A program made the translations under genes and the position numbers. The notes beneath the pieces are model-generated. The model searched no databases, was not told the origin of the DNA, and saw only the letters and a program-made list of their open reading frames with translations. Of a stretch of DNA of 18,777 nucleotides, positions 7,536 to 14,603 are shown piece after piece. The stretch's first letter is position 1. The number at the start of each line of letters is the position of its first letter. This stretch comes from JBAXTE01 sp964653595 (lineage in GTDB: Bacteria; Bacteroidota; Bacteroidia; Bacteroidales; WCHB1-69): the NCBI GenBank assembly GCA_964653595.1, contig CAZZHH010000061.1, positions 1 to 18,777 of the forward strand, given 5' to 3'.

Positions 7536-9992
7536 ATGAAAAAATTTACACTTCTGCTGTTAGCTTGTATAATGAGTTTAACCGCTCTATATGCACAACA
7601 AAACAATGTAGGCAGCGCCCCCAAAGAAGACACAATTACCTCTATTCCATGCATTTACAATTACACCTTATCTTACGACAACTTAATGTTTATACCCGAC
7701 GGGCCTAACTGTGATAGTTTAGCTCCATGCTATTTATCATCTATTACTTTCACCCAATTTTTACCAGGTGAGACGGTATTATCTGCAAGTGATATTCGAT
7801 CAATATGCATGAAGATAGAACACTCTTATTTAGGGGATTTACAATTTAAAATGGTATGCCCAAATGGTCAATCTGTTGTGCTACATTCGCAACCCAATGG
7901 TGGCAGCTTATTTTTAGGTGTTCCAGTAGATGATACTGGGGGATGTAACCCATTTAATTCTCCCATGGGACAGGGATGGAATTATTGTTGGAGCAACAGT
8001 CCGGAATTTAATTACCATGGAGAGTTGCCAAATTATTTACACATGGGCCAAAGCACATCATGCGACTCCACAAATATTACAGGTAATTCTAACTATTATA
8101 AACCAATGAACTCCTTTAATGGTCTCATAGGCTGCCCTTTAAATGGCACCTGGAGTCTTGAAATTTGTGATTTGTATGGCATTGACGATGGATGGATTTG
8201 GAATTGGAGTATGTCTGTAAAAAACATGGACACTTCCGTTACCGGCGGAGTTGTTTATTATGACCAAAATTCAAATTGTCAACGCGATCTCAACGAATTT
8301 GGGCTATGGAATAAACTTGGGCTAATACAGCCTGGTGGAATATATGTACAAACAAATCAATCGGGAGTTTGGCAAATAGATTCGTTGCCAGCGGGAGAAT
8401 ATTCGATCACGATGGACACAGCCTCTGGCTGGTTCAACCCATGTAATTCATCTCAATCGTTTACTATTATAGAAGGACAAGCTACTCAAGTACCATGCAT
8501 TGGTCTATATTCATCCACAGTTTGCGAATGGCCATTAGTTAACATTTTTGCTCCCTCATTCCGACCCTGCTTTTCGAATCAAGCAATATATGTATCTGCC
8601 CAAAATTTGAATATAGCAACATCCACTATAGACAGTGCATTTGTTACGGTTCATCTCGACACTATGTTGCAAGTTATTGGGGCTTCGTTGCCTTATGAAA
8701 CGATAAGTCCAAATACTTACAAATTTTATGTAGGCGATCTTTTACCAGGAGAAGTTCAAAATTTCCAAATAAACACTACGGTAAATTGTGCTGTAACCCT
8801 AGGACAATCCCTATGCATGAGTGCCGAAATAGGAACCACTTCCCCTTGTACTGTCGACACCTCTTCTACCCCAATTTTCCCAGATGGAGTTACTCCTTGC
8901 ACTCTTCCATGGGATCATTCTAGTTTGAGTGTAATAGGATGGTGCGCCAACGATTCGATACATTTTAGAATTACCAATACTGGAAGTCCTTCCAATGGCA
9001 ACATGCAGTGTTATTCCCCAGTGCGAGTATATGTAGATGAAACGCTCACTTACTTTGACTCCATCATGATTGCAGGAGGACAATATGTAGAGTACGTATA
9101 TCCAGGAAATGGACAAACTTGGATAATACAAGCCGATCAACATCCATTACATCCTGGCAATTCACATCCAACAGCGCATGTAGAAGCATGTGGTAATTTG
9201 GACAATTGGACGCCCGGAATCATTAATGAGTTTCCACTTGACGATGAAACATCGTATATAGACCATTTTTGCCGTGAAGCATCGGGAAGTTATGATCCAA
9301 ACATAAAAATTGGATACCCTTATGGGATAGGAGAAACAAATAAGATTTCAGCAAACCAACCCTTGCAATACGCAATACATTTTCAAAACACTGGCACAGA
9401 TACCGCATTTACCGTGGTAATCAGAGACACTTTAGATGTCAATTTGAACATTTTCTCCGTAGTCCCCACAGCTGCAAGTCACCCCTATACATTTAGAATC
9501 TATGGGCAAAGGGTATTAGAGTGGACTTTCAACAACATATTGTTACCCGACAGCAACATCAATGAGCCAGCAAGTAAAGGTTTTGCTACTTTCACCGTAA
9601 ATCAAAATCCCGACTTAATGAAAGGGACACGTATTTACAACAAAGCAGATATCTACTTCGATTATAATTTGCCTATTACGACAAACGAAACCAACCATAC
9701 CATCGATTTCATTCAAACGGTACTTCCTGCAGCAATCAACTCCTATAGTAAGCCAAAAGATGCAACCATATACATATATCCAAATCCAGTAACCAATGAA
9801 GCCACCCTGATAGCGCCAAGCGAGCTTATTGGAGAGACTTACACGTTGATTAACTTTCTCGGACAAAGTATAAATTCAGGAAAAATTACCCAGCAAGAGA
9901 GCAAAATCAATTTGAGCGCTTTTCCAAAAGGAGTTTATCTTTTAAAAATTGGGAATAGTGGCAAGTTATCGATTAAAATAATCAAAAACTAA
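7536..9992 (+). CDS. T9SS-exported multidomain protein with P-domain-like module
   Basis: An 818-aa secreted protein. The signal peptide is at 1-20 (ending ALYA). Residues about 83-230 resemble the P-domain (P/Homo B) of proprotein convertases: DIRSICMKIEHSYLGDLQF near 86-104, then CPNGQSVVL, and the closing NGTWSLEICDLYGIDDGWIW (203-222). Residues about 235-315 look like an SdrD-B/carboxypeptidase-regulatory-like beta-sandwich (GGVVYYDQNSNCQRDLNE... LPAGEYSI). About 582-725 match the conserved DUF11/DUF7619-like module (SYDPNIKIGYP, FQNTGTDTAFTVVIRDTLD, NKADIYFDYNLPI). About 745-818 form a type A T9SS sorting domain (YIYPNPVTNEA, FPKGVYLLKI). No protease catalytic domain accompanies the P-domain, and Cys is frequent. 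I infer a surface structural or adhesive role; no enzymatic activity is visible. It is probably monocistronic, with a bidirectional terminator just downstream. Confidence 0.82.
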   Translation: MKKFTLLLLACIMSLTALYAQQNNVGSAPKEDTITSIPCIYNYTLSYDNLMFIPDGPNCDSLAPCYLSSITFTQFLPGETVLSASDIRSICMKIEHSYLGDLQFKMVCPNGQSVVLHSQPNGGSLFLGVPVDDTGGCNPFNSPMGQGWNYCWSNSPEFNYHGELPNYLHMGQSTSCDSTNITGNSNYYKPMNSFNGLIGCPLNGTWSLEICDLYGIDDGWIWNWSMSVKNMDTSVTGGVVYYDQNSNCQRDLNEFGLWNKLGLIQPGGIYVQTNQSGVWQIDSLPAGEYSITMDTASGWFNPCNSSQSFTIIEGQATQVPCIGLYSSTVCEWPLVNIFAPSFRPCFSNQAIYVSAQNLNIATSTIDSAFVTVHLDTMLQVIGASLPYETISPNTYKFYVGDLLPGEVQNFQINTTVNCAVTLGQSLCMSAEIGTTSPCTVDTSSTPIFPDGVTPCTLPWDHSSLSVIGWCANDSIHFRITNTGSPSNGNMQCYSPVRVYVDETLTYFDSIMIAGGQYVEYVYPGNGQTWIIQADQHPLHPGNSHPTAHVEACGNLDNWTPGIINEFPLDDETSYIDHFCREASGSYDPNIKIGYPYGIGETNKISANQPLQYAIHFQNTGTDTAFTVVIRDTLDVNLNIFSVVPTAASHPYTFRIYGQRVLEWTFNNILLPDSNINEPASKGFATFTVNQNPDLMKGTRIYNKADIYFDYNLPITTNETNHTIDFIQTVLPAAINSYSKPKDATIYIYPNPVTNEATLIAPSELIGETYTLINFLGQSINSGKITQQESKINLSAFPKGVYLLKIGNSGKLSIKIIKN

Positions 9993-10010
9993 GGCATCAC
10001 GAAATGCTAC

Positions 10011-10054
10011 AAACACAAAAGGATTCCACGATAAAGGGGAATCCTTTTGTGTTT
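10011..10054. terminator. Bidirectional terminator, 17-bp perfect stem
   Basis: The arms 10011-10027 and 10038-10054 are perfect reverse complements with a 10-nt loop. The outer stem is A/T-rich (AAACACAAAA on the left, TTTTGTGTTT on the right), so each strand ends in a T-rich run. It lies between the ends of two convergent genes, 7536-9992 (+) and 10076-10525 (-), as expected for a terminator serving both. Confidence 0.85.
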
Positions 10055-10075
10055 ATTATTTTTTACAAATAACAC

Positions 10076-10525
10076 TTATTTCTTTTTCTTCAATTCCAAA
10101 AATTTGGCATCACATTTTTTGAAAATAGAATATGGGTTCATCGCATTTCCTTCGTTTTGAATAAGTAGAGTTTCATCTTCATACTTGGCTTCCACATCGC
10201 CATTAGGACTATCACCGTTGATTGCAATCATTTTTAGGTAAACTTCTCCATCTTGATTAATCACTTCGATGGATCCTTTTGCTTTACCCGAAGAATAAGC
10301 AAAGTTGTTATCCTTTTTGGATATCACAATTTCCAAATCGCAAACAGATTGATCCGTGATAGAATAAACCCCACTGTAATCTATTGCTGATGCAGTCTTT
10401 GCTACTTCAGTAGGGACAGAAGTTGAATCTTTTTGTTCTGTTTTTTCACTATTTTTACTATCGCAAGAGCTTAAAATTAGAGAAGTAGCAACGATTCCAA
10501 TCATTAAAAATTTGTTTTTATTCAT
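10076..10525 (-). CDS. Small lipoprotein of unknown function
   Basis: A 149-aa protein with a lipoprotein signal peptide: basic start MNKNK, a hydrophobic stretch, and lipobox LSSC with the lipidated Cys at residue 21. A Lys/Glu/Ser/Thr-rich linker (about 22-48) leads to a compact domain of about 90 residues that looks mostly beta-strand (YSGVYSITDQSVCDLEIVIS, GEVYLKMIAING, EDETLLIQNEG). The C-terminus is Lys-rich. I do not recognise the family; the strand pattern recalls small lipocalin-like or calycin-like lipoproteins, but that is only an impression. It converges on the preceding large secreted protein and is divergent from ruvX, so it forms its own transcription unit. Confidence 0.75.
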   Translation of the reverse strand: MNKNKFLMIGIVATSLILSSCDSKNSEKTEQKDSTSVPTEVAKTASAIDYSGVYSITDQSVCDLEIVISKKDNNFAYSSGKAKGSIEVINQDGEVYLKMIAINGDSPNGDVEAKYEDETLLIQNEGNAMNPYSIFKKCDAKFLELKKKK

Positions 10526-10602
10526 TGATTTTTTTTGTTAAATGTACATAATTTCAGATTATTTCAAGATAAAAAGGCACAATTCACACCATTTTATTTT
10601 GA

Positions 10603-10610
10603 CAAATTTA
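10603..10610 (-). promoter_or_regulatory. Candidate -7 box for the small lipoprotein gene
   Basis: On the minus strand the sequence reads TAAATTTG, an exact TAnnTTTG match, 77 bases before the ATG at 10525. I see no matching TTTG at the -33 distance. Apart from this and the ruvX box, the region between the divergent genes (10526-10841) is AT-rich DNA without a recognisable gene. Confidence 0.35.
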
Positions 10611-10818
10611 GGCAATAATAAATCATTTTTCGCATAAAAATAAAAAATGGCTTTTTTATGTTGTAGGACACCACATGATCGTACAATAAATCGATGAATT
10701 AAAAATTTGGTGGAGTAAATGAGTAAAAATGGAGATAATTTCATTAAAAAAACAGAACAATAGTATCGTTAATGCTATTTTTTTTCAATAAAGATGTCGT
10801 TAGTAACCCTGAAAGATG

Positions 10819-10826
10819 TAATTTTG
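10819..10826 (+). promoter_or_regulatory. Candidate -7 box for the ruvX operon
   Basis: TAATTTTG fits TAnnTTTG and ends 15 bases before the ATG at 10842. Transcription would then start roughly at 10832, inside any longer reading of the ruvX frame that begins at 10794. That supports the internal Met as the true start, with a very short leader. No clear -33 element is visible. Confidence 0.4.
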
Positions 10827-10841
10827 CAAAAAAAATCAAAA

Positions 10842-11279
10842 ATGGGTCGAATAGTAGCGATTGATTATGGGCAAAAACGGGTAGGCATAGCAGTCACCGA
10901 TCCTTTGCAGATTATTGCAAATGGGTTAACAACTGTACCCTCGGGTAAGATATTTGATTTTTTGAAGAAGTATCTTCAAGCAGAGGTGGTAGATTGCATT
11001 GTAGTAGGTTTGCCAATGCAAATGAATGCTACCAAATCTGAATCTGCACGATTCATCGACCCCTTTGTGAAGAAGTTATCCAAAGATTACCCCAATATTC
11101 CAATCGTTAGAGTAGATGAACGTTTCACATCTAAAATGGCATTTCAAACTATGATCGATTCGGGCATCAACAAAAAGAGTCGTCAGAACAAAGAATTAGT
11201 CGACACCATCAGCGCCACCATAATCCTTCAATCTTATTTAGAATCAATCAGTTACAAACAAAATAATCTGCCAATATGA
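10842..11279 (+). CDS. ruvX: YqgF/RuvX-family RNase H-fold nuclease (putative pre-16S rRNA / Holliday junction nuclease)
   Basis: YqgF/RuvX proteins have an RNase H-like fold. They act in 16S rRNA 5'-end maturation and have been described as putative Holliday junction resolvases. I place the start at 10842 (145 aa): family members begin almost directly with this strand (MGRIVAIDYGQKRVGIAVTD), and a promoter box lies upstream of this Met. The frame stays open to an ATG at 10794, which would add 16 atypical residues. The acidic residues of the active site are D8 in AIDYG, E93 in VDERFTS and D121 in LVDTISATIILQSYL. It is the first gene of a cluster; its last 4 bases overlap def (ATGA). Confidence 0.9.
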   Translation: MGRIVAIDYGQKRVGIAVTDPLQIIANGLTTVPSGKIFDFLKKYLQAEVVDCIVVGLPMQMNATKSESARFIDPFVKKLSKDYPNIPIVRVDERFTSKMAFQTMIDSGINKKSRQNKELVDTISATIILQSYLESISYKQNNLPI

Positions 11280-11839
11280 TATTACCCATAGTTGCAATTG
11301 GACATCCAATATTAAGAAAAGTAGCATCTGATATTGACCAGAGCTATCCCGATTTACAAAAGCTTATTCAAGACATGTGGGAAACCATGTATTTTTCGAA
11401 AGGGGTTGGATTAGCAGCACCCCAAATAAATAAATCGATACGTTTACAAGTTATTGACACCAGTCCGTTTTCAGAAGATAGTCCGGAAGCTGCCGATTTT
11501 AAAAAAGTAATGATCAACGCAAAAATCGTGAAAGAAGATGGCGATGAGTGGGTTTTCAACGAAGGATGTTTGAGTATTCCGGAAGTGAGAGAGGACGTTT
11601 CGCGCAAATCAAATGTTACCATTCAATACTACGACGAAAACTGGAATTATCATGAAGAGACCTATAATGGAATCATTGCAAGAGTGATTCAGCATGAATA
11701 CGACCATTTAGAAGGGAAACTATTTGTAGACAGACTTAGTTCGATAAGAAAGATGATGTTGAAACGAAGATTACACGAAATTTCGACAGGCAAAGTGCAC
11801 ACCGATTATCGAATGATATTACCAAACTTAAAAAAATAA
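11276..11839 (+). CDS. def: Peptide deformylase
   Basis: This metalloenzyme removes the formyl group from the N-terminal Met of nascent proteins at the ribosome exit. The 187-aa protein has all three family motifs: GVGLAAPQ (43-50), EGCLS (96-100, with metal ligand C98) and QHEYDH (139-144, an HEXXH motif with H140 and H144 as ligands and E141 as the catalytic base). The C-terminal extension, about 40 residues after the HEYDH motif, is of ordinary length and is Lys/Arg-rich. The start overlaps the ruvX stop by 4 bases and the next gene begins 2 bases after its stop, which points to translational coupling in one operon. Confidence 0.97.
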   Translation: MILPIVAIGHPILRKVASDIDQSYPDLQKLIQDMWETMYFSKGVGLAAPQINKSIRLQVIDTSPFSEDSPEAADFKKVMINAKIVKEDGDEWVFNEGCLSIPEVREDVSRKSNVTIQYYDENWNYHEETYNGIIARVIQHEYDHLEGKLFVDRLSSIRKMMLKRRLHEISTGKVHTDYRMILPNLKK

Positions 11840-11841
11840 AC

Positions 11842-12381
11842 ATGAAAAAGGTTTTTTATATTTGCTTCATAACATTGGGATTGGTGACAATTTCATGCAA
11901 TTCACAAGATACAAAAAAGGAAAAAATTACTGCCATCGAAAAGGAGATTTCTTCGAGCAAAATGACTAACTTTGATGAAGCTAAAGCCGAAAAACTCATT
12001 CAATTATATGCTGATTTTGTACAAGAATATCCAAAAGACACTCTTTCACCACATTATCTTTTTAGATCGGCAGATTTGTATGTGGCATTAAACAGGGGAA
12101 ATATGGCGATAAACCAATTGGACAAGATTATAAAGGGTTATCCAAACTTTAAAAAGACGCCCGATTGCTACTTTTTAAAAGCATTTATAGCCGAAAACAC
12201 CTTGCATCATTTAAGTTTGGCCGACAAATATTACAAAGAGTTCCTGAAAGAATTCCCTACTCATCCATTGGCAAAAGACGCTGAGATAAGTCAGCAAAAC
12301 TTAGGCAAAACCCCAGAACAACTCATTGCCGAATTTGAAGCAAAACAAGACTCCATCTCCAAATTAGAAGTAAAGAAGTAA
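11842..12381 (+). CDS. TPR-type lipoprotein (BamD/YfiO-like repeat fold)
   Basis: A 179-aa lipoprotein: signal peptide with lipobox TISC and Cys at residue 19, then a helical body. Residues about 43-150 form two to three tetratricopeptide-like helix pairs (AEKLIQLYADFVQEYPKDTL, FRSADLYVALNRGNMAINQL, ADKYYKEFLKEFPTHPLAKD). The repeated F..(E/G)(Y/F)P pattern is like BamD/YbgF tetratricopeptide proteins, but at 179 aa it is much shorter than BamD, so I do not call it BamD. It would sit in the periplasm on a membrane and act as a protein-protein scaffold; the partner is unknown. It starts 2 bases after def and is the third gene of the ruvX-def operon. A weak T-rich hairpin around 12391-12420 could end the transcript. 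Confidence 0.85.
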   Translation: MKKVFYICFITLGLVTISCNSQDTKKEKITAIEKEISSSKMTNFDEAKAEKLIQLYADFVQEYPKDTLSPHYLFRSADLYVALNRGNMAINQLDKIIKGYPNFKKTPDCYFLKAFIAENTLHHLSLADKYYKEFLKEFPTHPLAKDAEISQQNLGKTPEQLIAEFEAKQDSISKLEVKK

Positions 12382-12455
12382 GATTTACTTTTACAACAAA
12401 GGATTCTGTTTTTTTTTGTTACTTTATAGAACTTAGTGGACTTTTGAATTTTAGC

Positions 12456-12480
12456 TGTCACGCTGAGTCTTATCGAAGCG
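12456..12480 (+). repeat. Second copy of the CAC(C/G)CTGAG...TATCGAAG repeat arm
   Basis: TGTCACGCTGAGTCTTATCG continuing to 12480 matches the left arm of the 7310 repeat except for a C/G change, one inserted base and a G/C change near the end. No matching right arm is present; instead a small stem follows (GATTATC 12483-12489 with GATAATC 12500-12506). The octamer TAGCTGTC begins at 12452 and recurs directly at 12522. Confidence 0.55.
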
Positions 12481-12518
12481 TTGATTATCAGTATCTTCAG
12501 ATAATCCTTAATTAATGC

Positions 12519-12794
12519 CTATAGCTGTCGACTGAAGTTATAGAACTCTACTTGGCGTGTTACTTTTCGTGCTCCTTCTTGTTGAACTGTTTCCAAAATG
12601 GAAATAGTTGACTGTTTTTGCAATTCACCAGTATCGTAAATGTTTGCTAAATGTTTGCTTATGGCTGGCACTTCTACTCCAAATAATTGGGCAATTGCCT
12701 TTTGCGGAAGCCAAAACATGTCGTTTTGATAAGTTACGCTTATGTTTACATTTTCGTTTTGGTTGCTTTTAAGATGATATTGTTTTCCTTTTAT
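12519..12794 (-). pseudogene. RhuM-family gene remnant (N-terminal fragment)
   Basis: Read on the minus strand, the open frame from 12794 to 12519 gives about 91 codons. The stretch FWLPQKAIAQLFGVEVPAIS (part of 12657-12716), then KHLANIYDTGELQKQSTIS and VEFYN, matches the start of RhuM-family proteins (typical form W-L-T-Q-x-x-(I/M)-A-x-L-F...I-x-K-H...G-E-L...V-E-F-Y-N-L). Intact members are about 300 or more residues. Here homology stops at EFYN, where the usual LD-x-IISVGYRVNS should continue; instead FSRQL and a stop follow. The first Met in frame is at 12719; about 25 plausible residues (ending ENVNISVTYQND) precede it without an ATG. RhuM genes occur in genomic islands and inside some type I restriction operons, so this is probably the scar of a lost accessory locus. 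A short expressed peptide cannot be excluded. Confidence 0.7.
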
Positions 12795-12881
12795 TTACTC
12801 CAATGTTATTGCATTATATTCTGCCTCGCTCAACCCAAATTCGGGGTCTATTACATTTACTTCGTTGTAAGTGAGTAATTA
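12795..12881 (-). other. Short open stretch upstream of the RhuM remnant
   Basis: In the same minus-strand frame as the RhuM remnant and ending at a TAA (12797-12795), a 27-codon open stretch encodes a hydrophilic, natural-looking peptide (DPEFGLSEAEYNAITLE at its end). It could be the last codons of a gene that once lay upstream of rhuM. I do not recognise it. The remaining sequence to 13010 is AT-rich and shows no gene. Confidence 0.25.
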
Positions 12882-13010
12882 TAAAAAGAAATTTATACCT
12901 CTATCGAGTGTTGCAAAATTATAAATTTCAGATATTTGGGACACTGTACCAAGAATTGTTTATAACCAACGGTTGCCTTTTTTTTCAGAAATCCCGCTAT
13001 GGCAGATCGA

Positions 13011-14393
13011 TTATTTTCCCACGCAAAACTTTGCGAAGATAGTCCCAAGTATCTCATTGTTACTCACTTCGCCGGTGATGTTGCCAATGTGATATAAAAC
13101 ATCTTTGATATCGATGGTGATTAAATCGGAAGGCACATTATTTTCGAATCCAACTTCCATATTTTCGATGGCATAGTACGCTTTGCTTAAAGCTTCAAAG
13201 TGTCTGCTATTGCTCAATATTACGCTTTCGCTTAAGTCGGGAATATGGGCAGTTTTAAGCAAAAGGTCGTTTAAAAGTTGAATATTTTCGTTTCGTTTAG
13301 CCGAAATAAAAACGGTATCTAAGTCCACCAACTCTCTAAAATGAGGTGGCGATTCGATGAGCATATCGGTTTTATTGGCTACGATGATAAAGGTCTTTTC
13401 TTTATTGGTAACATGCTCTTTAAAATCGTTTAATTCATCTATCATCTCGTCGAAAGAGATAGTAGAGGCGTCCACTACATAGAGAACGATTGCGGCTTGT
13501 TCTATTTTCTGATAGGTGCGTTCTATCCCTAGATTTTCGATTTCGTCGTCGGAATCGCGAAGACCAGCAGTATCGATAAAGCGGAAATTCACTCCACTGA
13601 TGGTAAAAGTATCTTCGATGGTATCGCGGGTAGTACCTGGAATATCGCTAACAATGGCTCTATCCTCTTTTAAAATAGAATTTAGCAGAGTAGATTTACC
13701 CACGTTAGGTTTTCCGACAATAGCTACGGGAATACCTTGTTTGATGACATTTCCAATTTTAAAAGAGTCGATAAGCGAAGAGATTTCGTTTTTAATCGAC
13801 TGCAGTAGCTCTTTTAGTTGGGTACGATCGACAAATTCCAGATCTTCTTCACTAAAATCGAGTTCCAACTCAAGTAGTGCTGAAAAATGGATTAATTTTT
13901 CGCGGAGTTGTTTTAAAATGGTTGAAAAGCCACCTCTCATCTGGTTCAATGCCACTTGATGAGACGCTTTATCGGCAGAAGCAATTAAATCGGCTACAGC
14001 TTCGGCTTGCGACAAATCCATTTTACCATTTAAAAAAGCTCGTTGCGTAAATTCACCCGGGCGGGCCAAACGAACTCCATTTTGGATTAGGATTTCGATA
14101 ATTTTCTGTTGAATAAATAGAGAACCATGGCAATAAATTTCTGCACTATCTTCCCCTGTATATGAGTGAGGAGATTTAAAAACGGAAACCAACACCTCGT
14201 CTACGAGCTCCTGTTTGTGTATAATCCGACCAAAAAGCAACTTGCGACTAAACTCTTGGTGAAGCCACTTTTCGGTGGTATCAAAAATAGCATCTAAAGC
14301 AGAAAAACTATTTTTACCGGACAATCTAATAATAGCAATAGCTCCAGCGCCTGAAGCCGACGCAATAGCGCAAATGGTCTCTTGTTGTATCAT
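13011..14393 (-). CDS. mnmE: tRNA modification GTPase MnmE (TrmE)
   Basis: With MnmG, MnmE installs the carboxymethylaminomethyl or aminomethyl group at C5 of wobble U34 in certain tRNAs. This 460-aa protein is full length. The N-terminal tetrahydrofolate-binding domain spans about 1-120 (GEFTQRAFLNGKMDLSQAEA near 113-132 is typical). A helical domain surrounds an inserted G domain with G1 GKPNVGKS (227-234), G2 GTTRDTIE (253-260), G3 DTAG (274-277) and G4 NKTD (340-343). The C-terminus is FCVGK, a conservative form of the canonical FCIGK with the catalytic Cys at 457. It is transcribed alone, divergent from the transporter gene; no mnmG is in the window. Confidence 0.97.
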   Translation of the reverse strand: MIQQETICAIASASGAGAIAIIRLSGKNSFSALDAIFDTTEKWLHQEFSRKLLFGRIIHKQELVDEVLVSVFKSPHSYTGEDSAEIYCHGSLFIQQKIIEILIQNGVRLARPGEFTQRAFLNGKMDLSQAEAVADLIASADKASHQVALNQMRGGFSTILKQLREKLIHFSALLELELDFSEEDLEFVDRTQLKELLQSIKNEISSLIDSFKIGNVIKQGIPVAIVGKPNVGKSTLLNSILKEDRAIVSDIPGTTRDTIEDTFTISGVNFRFIDTAGLRDSDDEIENLGIERTYQKIEQAAIVLYVVDASTISFDEMIDELNDFKEHVTNKEKTFIIVANKTDMLIESPPHFRELVDLDTVFISAKRNENIQLLNDLLLKTAHIPDLSESVILSNSRHFEALSKAYYAIENMEVGFENNVPSDLITIDIKDVLYHIGNITGEVSNNEILGTIFAKFCVGK

Positions 14394-14453
14394 TCTATTT
14401 GTTTTTCAATTTGTTAACAATAGCCAATCAATAAAATTGTTTTCTTTGTATTG

Positions 14454-14484
14454 CAAATATATCGAATAATGTTTGATTAGTCAA
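14454..14484 (-). promoter_or_regulatory. Candidate promoter for mnmE
   Basis: On the minus strand, TTG (14484-14482) is followed after 20 bases by TATATTTG (14461-14454). This fits the Bacteroidetes -33/-7 promoter in both sequence and spacing. The -7 box lies 60 bases before the mnmE ATG. Confidence 0.6.
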
Positions 14485-14504
14485 TAGAAACCATTCTCAT
14501 TGTT

Positions 14505-14512
14505 TATATTTG
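14505..14512 (+). promoter_or_regulatory. Candidate -7 box for the transporter/DUF5916 pair
   Basis: TATATTTG matches TAnnTTTG exactly and is the same octamer used on the other strand for mnmE, 44 bases away. No good -33 element is seen at normal spacing (TTTG at 14472-14475 is 29 bases upstream). The leader to the ATG at 14604 would be about 85 bases and has no obvious riboswitch-like fold. Confidence 0.4.
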
Positions 14513-14603
14513 CAAAAATCTTTTTACAAAACCGATCTATTGTCGGGGTAAAAAACAGAAACGGATGTGCTTTTAAAAAACCTAAATATTATCCCAACAA
14601 ATT

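Noticed and set aside
10559..10744. A 61-codon minus-strand open frame upstream of the small lipoprotein
   Set aside because: It has no family resemblance, and the stretch is better explained as a promoter-bearing spacer, with a TAnnTTTG box inside it at 10610-10603.
12687..12878. A 63-codon plus-strand open frame between the TPR lipoprotein and mnmE
   Set aside because: It is hydrophobic, Cys/Tyr/Phe-rich and lies opposite the RhuM remnant and the short open stretch, which read more like real protein on the minus strand.
13516..13959. A 147-codon plus-strand open frame within mnmE
   Set aside because: It is Ser- and Arg-rich and antisense to the G domain of MnmE, whose motifs are complete; it is a shadow frame.
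14513..14603. Riboswitch in the leader of the transporter gene
   Set aside because: The leader is short and shows no conserved riboswitch core or strong paired elements that I can recognise.
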